Below are positions 7,020-13,730 of a stretch of DNA of 25,492 nt, one piece after another. The DNA comes from Bacteroidota bacterium. GTDB taxonomy: Bacteria > Bacteroidota > Bacteroidia > Flavobacteriales > Weeksellaceae. A program made the position numbers and the translations under genes. How positions within the stretch are numbered: the stretch's first letter is position 1; every line of letters starts with the position of its first letter. The DNA lies in contig JAEXBA010000070.1 of NCBI GenBank assembly GCA_023457935.1, positions 1 through 25,492 of the forward strand. The letters are read 5' to 3'. The notes under the pieces were generated by a model. The model made no database searches and was not told the origin of the DNA. It saw only the letters and a program-made list of their open reading frames with translations.

Positions 7020-8042
7020 ATGAAAAAACGCCTGCTCATCGCACTGTTTGCGGTTTCTTTACTTAGTTCGTGCAAGAACGACGAAAAAATAATCGATTCT
7101 CTAATTGAATACAACTCATCAATGGAGGAAAAAGGCTATCATTTTGGTGATGCCATTACGCTTCCAAAAGAAGTTACGGAAAATGCGGAGAGTATTTCCA
7201 TCAGCTTTGGCGATAAGGAAACTTCAAATCTGGTTGTAGATCCCAATTTCTTTACGCTTGGCGATAATGCAGTAACCTTTAATATCAAGAAAAAGGGTGG
7301 CGAAGTTCTGAATCAGGATGCCACTATCAATGTTTTTGCAAAAAATCCTGAAGCTGCGCTTACTTATAATATTGTAAAAGAATATCCGCACGATCCGAAG
7401 AATTTCGTTCAGGGCTTTCAGCTGGAAGGAAATACCGTTTACGAAAGCGACGGGCAGCACGGAACTTCACAGATTTTGAAATATAACCTCGGAAGTACGA
7501 CCCCGATTGCCTCTACGCCGCAGCCGCAGGAAGTTTTTTCTGAAGGGGCCACCATTGTTGGCGACAAAGTTTATCAGCTGACATGGCAAAACAAGAAAGG
7601 TTACATTTACAACAAATCCGACCTGAGTTTGATTAAAGAATTTCCTTATCCGAATGTTATGGGTGAAGGTTGGGGTTTAACGTACGACGGAAAAAATCTG
7701 ATTGCTTCCGACGGTACAAAGAACCTTTATTTTCTTGACGTGAACGATCCTTCAAAAATGGTACGCTACATTTCGGTGGCCGGAAATTCTGAAGCTTACG
7801 ATCAGCTGAACGAACTGGAATATCACGGTGGTTTTGTGTACGCCAATGTATGGCAGAAACCGGTTATTTTGAAAATCAATCCACAGAACGGTGAAGTGGT
7901 AGGGAAATTTGATTTCACTGAAATTGCAAAAAAACACACTACCGGAAACGATGATGTTTTAAACGGAATTGCTTTCAAAGGCGAAAACATGCTCGTAACG
8001 GGCAAAAACTGGGATAAAATTTACGAAGTTTCCATTAAGTAA
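7020..8042 (+). CDS. Glutaminyl-peptide cyclotransferase lipoprotein
   Basis: This 340-residue protein has a lipoprotein signal peptide with lipobox LLSSC (Cys18). Residues about 115-340 match the bacterial/plant-type glutamine cyclotransferase beta-propeller family: YPHDPKNFVQGFQLEGNTVYES, then repeated blades such as GEGWGLTYDGKNLIASDGT, ELEYHGGFVYANVW and the C-terminal LNGIAFKGENMLVTGKNW. Such enzymes turn N-terminal Gln of exported peptides and proteins into pyroglutamate. The N-terminal 100 residues form an Ig-like extra domain before the propeller. The residues after Cys18 are KNDEK, acidic and lysine-rich like flavobacterial surface-export signals, so exposure on the cell surface is possible (inference). 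It ends in its own terminator. Confidence 0.88.
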   Translation: MKKRLLIALFAVSLLSSCKNDEKIIDSLIEYNSSMEEKGYHFGDAITLPKEVTENAESISISFGDKETSNLVVDPNFFTLGDNAVTFNIKKKGGEVLNQDATINVFAKNPEAALTYNIVKEYPHDPKNFVQGFQLEGNTVYESDGQHGTSQILKYNLGSTTPIASTPQPQEVFSEGATIVGDKVYQLTWQNKKGYIYNKSDLSLIKEFPYPNVMGEGWGLTYDGKNLIASDGTKNLYFLDVNDPSKMVRYISVAGNSEAYDQLNELEYHGGFVYANVWQKPVILKINPQNGEVVGKFDFTEIAKKHTTGNDDVLNGIAFKGENMLVTGKNWDKIYEVSIK

Positions 8043-8063
8043 AGTTTTATACAATAATTGACG

Positions 8064-8089
8064 ATGGCGCCTGTTGAGGCGTCATTTTT
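8064..8089 (+). terminator. Rho-independent terminator after the glutaminyl cyclase gene
   Basis: A 9-base-pair stem ATGGCGCCT / AGGCGTCAT (one G-U pair) with loop GTTG is followed by T residues. It lies 22 bases after the stop codon at 8042. Confidence 0.8.
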
Positions 8090-8091
8090 GT

Positions 8092-8099
8092 TATCTTTG
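8092..8099 (+). promoter_or_regulatory. Predicted -7 box upstream of the TTG-started gene
   Basis: TATCTTTG is an exact TAnnTTTG match right behind the preceding terminator and 19 bases before the proposed TTG start at 8119. It supports a new transcription unit beginning here and, indirectly, the TTG start. Confidence 0.5.
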
Positions 8100-8118
8100 A
8101 AAGGCCAATACTTTTTTT

Positions 8119-8883
8119 TTGAAACTGCTGAAACTTTTATTTCTGGTTTTCTTCTGTTCACTTTCTGCGCAGAAACAGATTCCTTTGGATTCAACCCGTC
8201 TGTCCGAAATAAAAGACTTTTTTGTCGATGATTACGGTAGCGTTTATCTCTACAGCAGTAAGAATTTTTCACTCACAAAATACGATTCGCTTGGGAAAGA
8301 ACAGGGAAGAATGATGCTGACACTGCCGTTTAAAGTTCAGGGCGTTCAGAATCCGCTTAATATTGTCCTTTTTTCAGAAAATGCTCAGGAAATGAAATTT
8401 GTAGATCAGAATCTCAATGAAATCCAGAAGCTTGATCTGCGAAAATTCGGTTTTGTACAGATGGCTTATGCCGAAGACCAGCAGCAGATCTGGATTCTGG
8501 ATGAAAGCCAGAAAAGGCTGGTTCAGTATAATTTCCGTGAGGACAAAATCATCAATTCTTTCCCGTTTTTTATGGATTATGACAGTACTGTTGATATGCT
8601 GGTTTTTGAAAACCGGCTTTATCTGCTTTCTGAAAACGATTTTAAAGTCTATAACTTCCGGGCAGAACTGCTTTACGAAAACAGGATTCCAGATGGCCGT
8701 AAACTTCGGCGGGAAAATGAATCGGTATTTGTAATCGGAAAAAATACGTTCCATAAGTATGTTTTTCCAAAGCGTTTTGAGGAAACTTTCCGCGCAAAAG
8801 AAGCCAAAATTGTGGATAAAAACTCCGCTTCTTATTTTGAACTCACGCCGGCGAAACTCTATCTTTACCAACTCGAAAAATAG
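8119..8883 (+). CDS. Secreted protein of unknown function, possible beta-propeller
   Basis: This 254-residue protein begins at TTG: the frame is closed by TGA at 8098 and the first in-frame ATG lies about 67 codons inside. From TTG the protein starts with a clean signal peptide (KLLKLLFLVFFCSLSAQ), which strongly favours that start. The mature part has repeating strands such as KDFFVDDYGSVYLYSS, QNLNEIQKLDLRKFGF, QQQIWILDESQKRLVQYN and ENRLYLLSENDFKVYN, the look of a partial six-bladed or NHL-type propeller, without recognisable catalytic residues. The start sits on a run of nine T, where slippage or a sequencing indel would shift the frame. It is followed by the deoxynucleoside kinase after 75 bases. 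I do not recognise a named family. Confidence 0.75.
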   Translation: MKLLKLLFLVFFCSLSAQKQIPLDSTRLSEIKDFFVDDYGSVYLYSSKNFSLTKYDSLGKEQGRMMLTLPFKVQGVQNPLNIVLFSENAQEMKFVDQNLNEIQKLDLRKFGFVQMAYAEDQQQIWILDESQKRLVQYNFREDKIINSFPFFMDYDSTVDMLVFENRLYLLSENDFKVYNFRAELLYENRIPDGRKLRRENESVFVIGKNTFHKYVFPKRFEETFRAKEAKIVDKNSASYFELTPAKLYLYQLEK

Positions 8884-8958
8884 ACGGAATTCTGCTGAAG
8901 ATTTTTTTCCCAGCGCTGAACCGTTTATCAGTTATCAACCATCATTTATTACAGACGG

Positions 8959-9573
8959 ATGCATATCGCAGTTACAGGAAATATCGGAGCCGGAAAAACC
9001 ACATTAACGACCATGCTGGCCAAGCATTACGGCTGGACAGCGCAGTTTGAAGACGTAGACCACAATCCCTATCTCGAGGATTTTTATGCGGATATGAGCA
9101 AGTGGAGTTTTGCGCTTCAGATTTATTTTCTGGGAAGCCGTTTCCGTCAGGTAAAGGAAATTCGTGAGAGCGGAAAAAACATTGTTCAGGACAGAACCAT
9201 TTACGAAGACGCGCATATTTTTGCAGAGAATCTGAATGATATGAATCTTCTTACGGACCGCGATTTCAAAAACTATTCATCGGTTTTCAATCTGATGAAA
9301 TCCTTTGTTTCTGCTCCGGATCTGCTGATTTATCTGAAGTCTGATGTTCCGAATCTCGTGAAGAAAATCTACAAGCGCGGCCGTGATTATGAAGCATCCA
9401 TTTCCATTGAGTATCTTACCAAGCTGAACCAGAAATACGAGAAATGGATTTCAAGTTATCAGGAAGGAAAACTGCTTGTCATTGAGGTTGATGATCTGGA
9501 TTTTGTGGAAAGACCGGAAGATTTCGGATATATTCTGGAAAGAATTGAGGCAGAATTGCACGGATTGTTTTAA
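8959..9573 (+). CDS. Deoxynucleoside kinase (dAdo/dGuo kinase type)
   Basis: This 204-residue protein is a P-loop deoxynucleoside kinase that phosphorylates salvaged deoxynucleosides in the cytoplasm. The Walker A sequence GNIGAGKTT (residues 7-15) opens the protein. The substrate-binding FEDVDHNPYLEDFY segment follows, then SKWSFALQIYFLGSRF, the catalytic-region motif VQDRTIYEDAHIF (in place of the more common ERS), and a lid region KKIYKRGRDYEASI rich in Arg. Length and pattern fit the bacterial dAK/dGK branch rather than thymidine kinase. Base specificity cannot be fixed from sequence alone. The small membrane protein gene begins 14 bases after its stop. Confidence 0.9.
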   Translation: MHIAVTGNIGAGKTTLTTMLAKHYGWTAQFEDVDHNPYLEDFYADMSKWSFALQIYFLGSRFRQVKEIRESGKNIVQDRTIYEDAHIFAENLNDMNLLTDRDFKNYSSVFNLMKSFVSAPDLLIYLKSDVPNLVKKIYKRGRDYEASISIEYLTKLNQKYEKWISSYQEGKLLVIEVDDLDFVERPEDFGYILERIEAELHGLF

Positions 9574-9587
9574 ATTTAAAAAAAAAT

Positions 9588-9761
9588 ATGATGAGCATTG
9601 GTCCTTTTGAGCAGGTTTCCTTTTTTCTGGTTGCTGCAATTTTATATATTATCCCGATAGTGCTGACGATTTACTGGATGGTAAAAATGCTGAAAAACTC
9701 CAATGAAACGGTACGTTTGAACCGGGAAATTCTGGAACATTTAAAAAGAAAAAATGATTAA
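9588..9761 (+). CDS. Small single-pass membrane protein, 57 residues
   Basis: An ATG ATG start at 9588/9591 opens a 57-codon frame ending with TAA at 9759-9761. It has a hydrophobic stretch from about residue 11 to 32 (SFFLVAAILYIIPIVLTIYW) and then a charged tail with a short helical pattern (NETVRLNREILEHLKRKND). The frame overlaps the ArsC-family start by 8 bases (9754-9761, ATGATTAA), the usual geometry of translational coupling, and it lies 14 bases behind the kinase. The tight packing and sensible membrane topology support a real gene. The function is unknown; the tail might form a coiled coil. Confidence 0.72.
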   Translation: MMSIGPFEQVSFFLVAAILYIIPIVLTIYWMVKMLKNSNETVRLNREILEHLKRKND

Positions 9762-10104
9762 AGTTCTGCACAATAACAGCTGCTCAAAATCCAGGGCAAT
9801 TCTTGAGTTTCTTGATGAAAACGGTCTTGAATTTCAGATTGTGGATATTATTGAAAATCCACCTTCGGTAGACGAACTTCGGGCTGTTATTCAGATGGTT
9901 GGTTGCACACCACAGGAAATCACGCGCAAAAATGAGAAACTTTTCAAAGATAACTTCGCAGACAAACAGCTGTCGGATGATGAACTTCTGCAGGTTCTTT
10001 CAGAAAATCCTACACTTATTCAGCGTCCGATTCTTATAAAAGGTTCTGTTGCAAAAATTGGCAGACCCATAGAAAACGTTCGTTTCTTCATTGATAAACC
10101 GTAA
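9754..10104 (+). CDS. ArsC-family (arsenate reductase/Spx-like) protein
   Basis: This 116-residue thioredoxin-fold protein belongs to the glutaredoxin-coupled arsenate reductase family. The N-terminal HNNSCSKSRAILEFLDENG (residues 6-24) contains the redox Cys10, and the later QRPILIKG (RPI motif) is the usual cis-proline loop. Classic arsenate reductases read H-N-P-x-C-G-T-S-R around the cysteine; here Asn-Ser and Ser-Lys replace Pro-x and Gly-Thr, so arsenate reduction is not certain and a YfgD/Spx-like redox role is possible. No arsR, acr3 or arsB is nearby. Translation is probably coupled to the small membrane protein whose stop it overlaps. A strong terminator follows. Confidence 0.88.
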   Translation: MIKVLHNNSCSKSRAILEFLDENGLEFQIVDIIENPPSVDELRAVIQMVGCTPQEITRKNEKLFKDNFADKQLSDDELLQVLSENPTLIQRPILIKGSVAKIGRPIENVRFFIDKP

Positions 10105-10117
10105 ATAATAAACTTTG

Positions 10118-10154
10118 AAAAACCTCTGCAGAAAATTCTGGAGAGGTTTTTTTT
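10118..10154 (+). terminator. Strong rho-independent terminator after the ArsC-family gene
   Basis: The stem AAAAACCTCT / AGAGGTTTTT continues, after one G-G mismatch, into CAGAA / TTCTG with a two-base loop, and ends in a T-run. It ends the 8119-10104 plus-strand unit. Its A-rich 5' side means it may also act for the converging minus-strand gene that stops at 10171. Confidence 0.88.
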
Positions 10155-10170
10155 GTGTTGTATCTTAAAA

Positions 10171-11028
10171 CTACTTGCGGTGTCCTGGTTCCCAGATAAG
10201 CCGTACAAAAGAGCTTAACCGCTCGTGTTCTCTGCTGACAGGGATTCCTGCTACAATTCCGATAAGAAGATTTTCTGCAATTCCAAGCCGCATCTGTGGG
10301 CGCATTACCATATCAAAATTTCCCTGATGAATCGATTTGTTAAATTCAACACCGATGAAATTTCGCGTTCCCGTAATCATATAATGAAAACTGGTATTAA
10401 AATCATACGTTGTATGTATTTCCTTTGTCCTGAAATGCTGTTCGATTTTCGGTCCTGTGTACAGGAGTGAATGGAAATTATTTCCCCAGCGTTTTGCAAT
10501 GACAAAAAACGGATTGTAGGTGTTACCCGAAATCAAAGGTTGGCCGAAATTCCGGAAATCGCTCAGTTCAAATTCGTTGATATAACCTAAAGCCATAGAA
10601 GTTGCCATTTTTTCATTTACGAAAAAAGACCACTGTGCAGCAAGTTTAATGCTGTTCAGTTGGTTGGATGGAATTGCGCTGCGTTCAGTTCCGGAAATTG
10701 GCGAATAAAAAGTAAAGGGAAGTTCAACTTCTAATCCGAGGCGGTCAATTGGTGCCCATTCATATTCGATGAGTGCTTCATAGGAATCATAGTTAGAATT
10801 ATCGGTAAGTCCGAAACCGAGATTCCATTCTTTTTCGCCTTTTCTTGCACCTAGGTCACGGATAAGGTCAATATATAAAGGTTCAGCGTGCAGAACTTTG
10901 TCCGGTTCTCGGCTGTTTTCAATTTGATGGATGTACAGGCTGTCTTTAGCCGCATTTTCTGTTTGTGCAGAGAGTTTGGTAAACACTGCCAGAAGTAAAG
11001 CCGGCAGCATCAGTTTTATTAAATTCAT
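10171..11028 (-). CDS. HAEPLYID-family outer-membrane protein
   Basis: The frame is open to 11115, but the Met at 11028 is preferred because it begins a clean signal peptide (MNLIKLMLPALLLAVFTKLS, cut after SAQ), giving 285 residues. The motif HAEPLYID stands at residues 47-54, followed by LIRDLGARKGEKEWN. After it come alternating strands typical of an outer-membrane beta-barrel (YEALIEYEWAPIDRLGLEVE, IKLAAQWSFFVNEKMATSMA, HSLLYTGPKIEQHF, RPQMRLGIAENLLIGIVAG). The family is named for this motif and has no assigned reaction. From memory, its members often occur in Bacteroidetes heavy-metal efflux clusters, but no efflux pump is in this window. It lies 83 bases downstream of the small gene at 11112, on the same strand. 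Confidence 0.82.
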   Translation of the reverse strand: MNLIKLMLPALLLAVFTKLSAQTENAAKDSLYIHQIENSREPDKVLHAEPLYIDLIRDLGARKGEKEWNLGFGLTDNSNYDSYEALIEYEWAPIDRLGLEVELPFTFYSPISGTERSAIPSNQLNSIKLAAQWSFFVNEKMATSMALGYINEFELSDFRNFGQPLISGNTYNPFFVIAKRWGNNFHSLLYTGPKIEQHFRTKEIHTTYDFNTSFHYMITGTRNFIGVEFNKSIHQGNFDMVMRPQMRLGIAENLLIGIVAGIPVSREHERLSSFVRLIWEPGHRK

Positions 11029-11111
11029 TAGATTTGATTTGTTATTGAGATAAATTGAATATTTCCAAAGTTTAAAAAAACGATGGTTGTATTGGGTTGA
11101 TGTAAAACAAA

Positions 11112-11498
11112 TCAAATGTTGGGTGGTGGACTGTCCGTCGAAAGATAGCCGCAGTTTTCGCGGGCTGAGTAAAGCGAATAAAGGTTTTGTTTCCTATCCG
11201 AAAAAAGATGATTCTGTTCTGGTTCCGAAGCTGGATGAAACAGCAGATCAATTTTTACATTTTTGCTGTTGTTGTGTTCTTCTGTATCACTGTCATCATG
11301 CTCTGCAAAGGCATTTTCGTAACCAAGTATCTTTTCAACAACTAGTTCAATAATACTTTCCTGATCGTTGTATGAAAGGTTTTCCCTTACATTTTGAGGA
11401 AACGGATCCTGACTGTCTGCACTGAGGTTCAGCATATAAAAACCCATGAATAACCACAGGAGTTTACTAAGTACGCTATTTCGCAAGTGCTTGATCAT
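11112..11498 (-). CDS. Small exported protein paired with the HAEPLYID gene
   Basis: This 128-residue protein has a hydrophobic N-terminal segment (about residues 9-25, SVLSKLLWLFMGFYMLNLS), then DPFPQNVRENLSYNDQESIIELVVEKILGYENA and an acidic, histidine-containing stretch (EHDDSDTEEHNN, 66-77) that could bind metal ions. Proteins with the NDQES(I/V)(I/V)ELV-EKILG pattern are, as I recall them, found ahead of CusA/CzcA-type efflux genes in Bacteroidetes; here only the HAEPLYID gene follows. A signal anchor or cleaved signal is predicted, so the acidic region faces the periplasm. A -7 box lies only 4 bases upstream of the ATG, so the transcript may have almost no leader. The function is unknown. 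Confidence 0.75.
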   Translation of the reverse strand: MIKHLRNSVLSKLLWLFMGFYMLNLSADSQDPFPQNVRENLSYNDQESIIELVVEKILGYENAFAEHDDSDTEEHNNSKNVKIDLLFHPASEPEQNHLFSDRKQNLYSLYSARENCGYLSTDSPPPNI

Positions 11499-11502
11499 AG
11501 TG

Positions 11503-11510
11503 CAAAAATA
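11503..11510 (-). promoter_or_regulatory. Predicted -7 box for the HAEPLYID-associated pair
   Basis: The minus strand reads TATTTTTG, an exact TAnnTTTG match, but it ends only 4 bases before the ATG at 11498. Transcription would then begin at or very near the start codon, or the true start codon lies further inside. Confidence 0.4.
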
Positions 11511-11562
11511 AAATTTTTTTTGAGGATTCTGTACCTCTAATAATGAATAGAATTCGATTTTT

Positions 11563-12462
11563 TTAAACAGACTGAATATCAGCTAATGCTGCATCTATAT
11601 CATTAAAATTGAACATGAAACCGGTCTTTTTAATTTTTTTGTTGGAAGCTCTTGTTCCTTCAAGCACAATCGAACTCATTTCTCCCAGCATTATTTTTAA
11701 TAGAAAAGAAGGTACTTTTATTGGTATAAACATTTTGTTGCGTGCCTTTGCAAGGCGTTTCATCAGTTCAGCATTGGTAGGAATCTGATCTGCCACCGCA
11801 TTGTATGAACCTCGCATTTCCGGATCTTCAAGAGCTTTGCAGTACAGGTTTACTGCATCATCCAAATGAATCCAGCAGAACCACTGTTTGCCTGAACCAA
11901 TGGGAGCAGCAAGATTGTAATCGGTAATATTCTTCAGCTTTTCAAAACTGCCGCCGGTTTTGGATAAAACTGCTGCCATTCGCACAACAACAGTTCTTTC
12001 TGAAACAGTACTGAATTTTTCTGCAGCATTTTCCCACAGTACACAAACCTCCGATAAGAAATCATGTTGCTGAACGCCATCTTCTTCAGTAAGAATTCGG
12101 TCAGATGTAAATGTACCGTAATAGTTAATGCCCGAAGCGGAAATAAATGATTTTAACCTGATGTTATGCTGTATGCATTTATCACGTAGAAAATCTGCAC
12201 TGTCAATCCGGCTGGAAATGATTTCCTGTTTATGATTTTTTGTCCAGCGTTCACCAATACTTGCTCCGGCAAGATGAATTATGGAATCGATGTTTGCAAA
12301 AGCCATTTCATCAATTTTACCTTCTGCATAATTCCAGAAAAACTCTGAATCATCTTTAGGTTTACCACGAACTAATTTTCGAACAGTATGTCCTTTTTCT
12401 TTCAGTTTTTCAACCAAAGCTTTGCCGATAAGTCCGCTTGATCCCGTTACAAGTACAATCAC
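11563..12462 (-). CDS. TIGR01777-family NAD(P)-dependent epimerase/oxidoreductase (YfcH-like)
   Basis: This 299-residue extended short-chain dehydrogenase matches the SDR39U1/YfcH family. The dinucleotide-binding TGSSGLIG is at residues 6-13, the family-typical HLAGASIGERWT follows the second strand, and SASGINYYG supplies the catalytic-region Tyr. The EVCVLWENAA, VVVRMAAVLSKTGG, GSGKQWFCWIHLDDAV and YNAVADQIPTNAEL segments are further family hallmarks. The C-terminal DUF1731-like piece (about 245-295) is present. The physiological substrate of the family is not settled; a cell-division link is known only for distant relatives. It starts 11 bases after the DUF493 gene and is probably co-transcribed with it. 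Confidence 0.9.
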   Translation of the reverse strand: MIVLVTGSSGLIGKALVEKLKEKGHTVRKLVRGKPKDDSEFFWNYAEGKIDEMAFANIDSIIHLAGASIGERWTKNHKQEIISSRIDSADFLRDKCIQHNIRLKSFISASGINYYGTFTSDRILTEEDGVQQHDFLSEVCVLWENAAEKFSTVSERTVVVRMAAVLSKTGGSFEKLKNITDYNLAAPIGSGKQWFCWIHLDDAVNLYCKALEDPEMRGSYNAVADQIPTNAELMKRLAKARNKMFIPIKVPSFLLKIMLGEMSSIVLEGTRASNKKIKKTGFMFNFNDIDAALADIQSV

Positions 12463-12473
12463 ATTGCCCGCAT

Positions 12474-12788
12474 TTATAGCATTACCACGCCTTCGGTTTC
12501 ACCAACCTTCTTGTAAAGGTCGATTACCTGATCTGCGTCCATTACAAATGCATTAATGGTGAGTGAGGTGTATTTGCCGTTTTTGCTGTCGCGGTTGGAT
12601 AGCGTATACTTCATGCCGTCGTATAACCGCAGAATTTCCGTTATTTTTTCCTGATTGCTCGGAATGATGAATTTGAAAACATAATCTTCGGGAAAATTGT
12701 GGTTTTCTTCCAGTTTTAATTTCAGTGAGGTGTAAAACTCTTCCGGACTTCTTTGGTTTGGGCTGTTATCTTCGAAATTTTCTACCAT
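12474..12788 (-). CDS. DUF493-family protein (YbeD-like)
   Basis: The frame is open from 12821, but the part before the Met at 12788 overlaps the terminator of the upstream gene, so MVENFEDN is taken as the start, giving 104 residues. The C-terminal 85 residues follow the YbeD/DUF493 ferredoxin-like pattern: PEDYVFKFIIPSNQEKITEI, then GMKYTLSNRDSKNGKYTSLTINAFV and DADQVIDLYKKVGETEGVVML. Such proteins are small cytoplasmic ACT-like domains, possibly regulatory. It is 11 bases upstream of the TIGR01777 gene, so both form a two-gene unit. A TACATTTA sequence about 14 bases upstream is an imperfect -7 box. Confidence 0.85.
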   Translation of the reverse strand: MVENFEDNSPNQRSPEEFYTSLKLKLEENHNFPEDYVFKFIIPSNQEKITEILRLYDGMKYTLSNRDSKNGKYTSLTINAFVMDADQVIDLYKKVGETEGVVML

Positions 12789-12807
12789 AATGGTTTTGTT
12801 TAAATGT

Positions 12808-12834
12808 AAAAAAGTTCCCAAAAAAGGGAACCTT
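12808..12834 (-). terminator. Rho-independent terminator of the DUF4197 gene
   Basis: On the minus strand GTTCCC / GGGAAC, extended by a G-U and two A-T pairs, encloses six T and is followed by a T-run. It lies 22 bases after the DUF4197 stop codon and overlaps the extended open frame of the next gene, supporting the shorter start chosen there. Confidence 0.8.
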
Positions 12835-12856
12835 AAATATAGTTGTTTTTTACCAA

Positions 12857-13546
12857 TTACTGCTGTCCTTTCAAGGCATTCAGCATCGTGATCTGATTTT
12901 GATTTTCGTAATCTTCAATAATATTGAACAGCCCGTTCACCATTTGCTGTGATGCCAGCTGCGTTAAACCGTTGCTTCCAAGATTAGAGGAAGAGGACTG
13001 GTTTCCGAAAATGCTTCCCAGTAAGGAAGTTCCCTGCAAAGCCGTGTTGATAGATCTTACAATTCCAAATTCGTTCAGTTTTTCATCCACTTTTGGAGTG
13101 ATAGCCATTACAAGCTGTTGTTCCGTTTTTTCTCTCAGGATTTGTGTGGCTACGCCGTTTCCACCCTGCATAATTCTGCTTACATCTGTAGCATTAAGGT
13201 TATTAACGGCATTCTGCAGGATTGGCGTTGAAAGGTTTACGGTATAAGCTGCAGCCTGGGCCACATAATCTTTTCCTCTCGTCGTAAGGTTTGGTGCCAC
13301 TTTATCGAGCAGACTGTAAACGCTTCTCAGGTTTTCCGGAAGTGCCTTCACGATGAGGTCATTTTCAAGAAAGGCCTGCTTGTTACTGAAAATTCCGGCA
13401 GCTTTGTTAACACCGCCCAGTAAAATCCTTTTGATAACGGCAATTCCAAGATCAGAAGTGGCCAGTGCAGTACATGAAGTAGTGGTTGTAGTAATAAAAC
13501 CTCCGGCACTGATTGCGAGGAAGGCGGTAATAATATACTTTTTCAT
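12857..13546 (-). CDS. DUF4197-family lipoprotein
   Basis: This protein of 229 residues (231 if the Met at 13552 is used) has a hydrophobic N-terminus followed by a Thr run and a lipobox-like TTSC (Cys25). The body is helical and matches DUF4197: LGIAVIKRILLGGVNKAAGIFSN, LPENLRSVYSLLDKVAPNL, KDYVAQAAAYTVNLSTPILQNAV, TQILREKTEQQLV and a C-terminal QMVNGLFNIIEDYEN. DUF4197 proteins are conserved exported proteins without a known function. A Gly/Ser/Asn-rich insert (about 180-195) precedes the last helix. It is transcribed away from the SusC gene and stops at its own terminator. Confidence 0.87.
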   Translation of the reverse strand: MKKYIITAFLAISAGGFITTTTTSCTALATSDLGIAVIKRILLGGVNKAAGIFSNKQAFLENDLIVKALPENLRSVYSLLDKVAPNLTTRGKDYVAQAAAYTVNLSTPILQNAVNNLNATDVSRIMQGGNGVATQILREKTEQQLVMAITPKVDEKLNEFGIVRSINTALQGTSLLGSIFGNQSSSSNLGSNGLTQLASQQMVNGLFNIIEDYENQNQITMLNALKGQQ

Positions 13547-13672
13547 AATCAATTATTCTGTAAAATTTTCTGTTCAAAATTTAAGCCAAATCTTTGATTA
13601 TTAGAAATTTATTTAACCAAAACTTTTTTATAAATAATTAACAAAAGATTAACAACAAATAGGATTATTTAT

Positions 13673-13680
13673 TAAATTTG
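13673..13680 (+). promoter_or_regulatory. Predicted -7 box for the polysaccharide utilization locus
   Basis: TAAATTTG is an exact TAnnTTTG match 50 bases before the SusC ATG, implying a leader of about 45 bases. No TTG -33 box lies at normal spacing, in line with an activated promoter. An imperfect inverted repeat (AATTTG...ACCAAATT) overlaps the expected transcription start. Confidence 0.5.
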
Positions 13681-13730
13681 ATATGGTGTAAATACCAAAT
13701 TGATCCTGAAGTAACAAATTTTGATATGAT

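Noticed and set aside
8374..8871. 165-residue minus-strand frame inside the secreted propeller-like gene
   Set aside because: It is antisense to a gene with a signal peptide and good -7 box, and has no recognisable domain or start context.
9754..10104. Part of an arsenic resistance operon
   Set aside because: No arsR, arsB, acr3 or arsM gene is nearby, and the residues around Cys10 differ from classic arsenate reductases.
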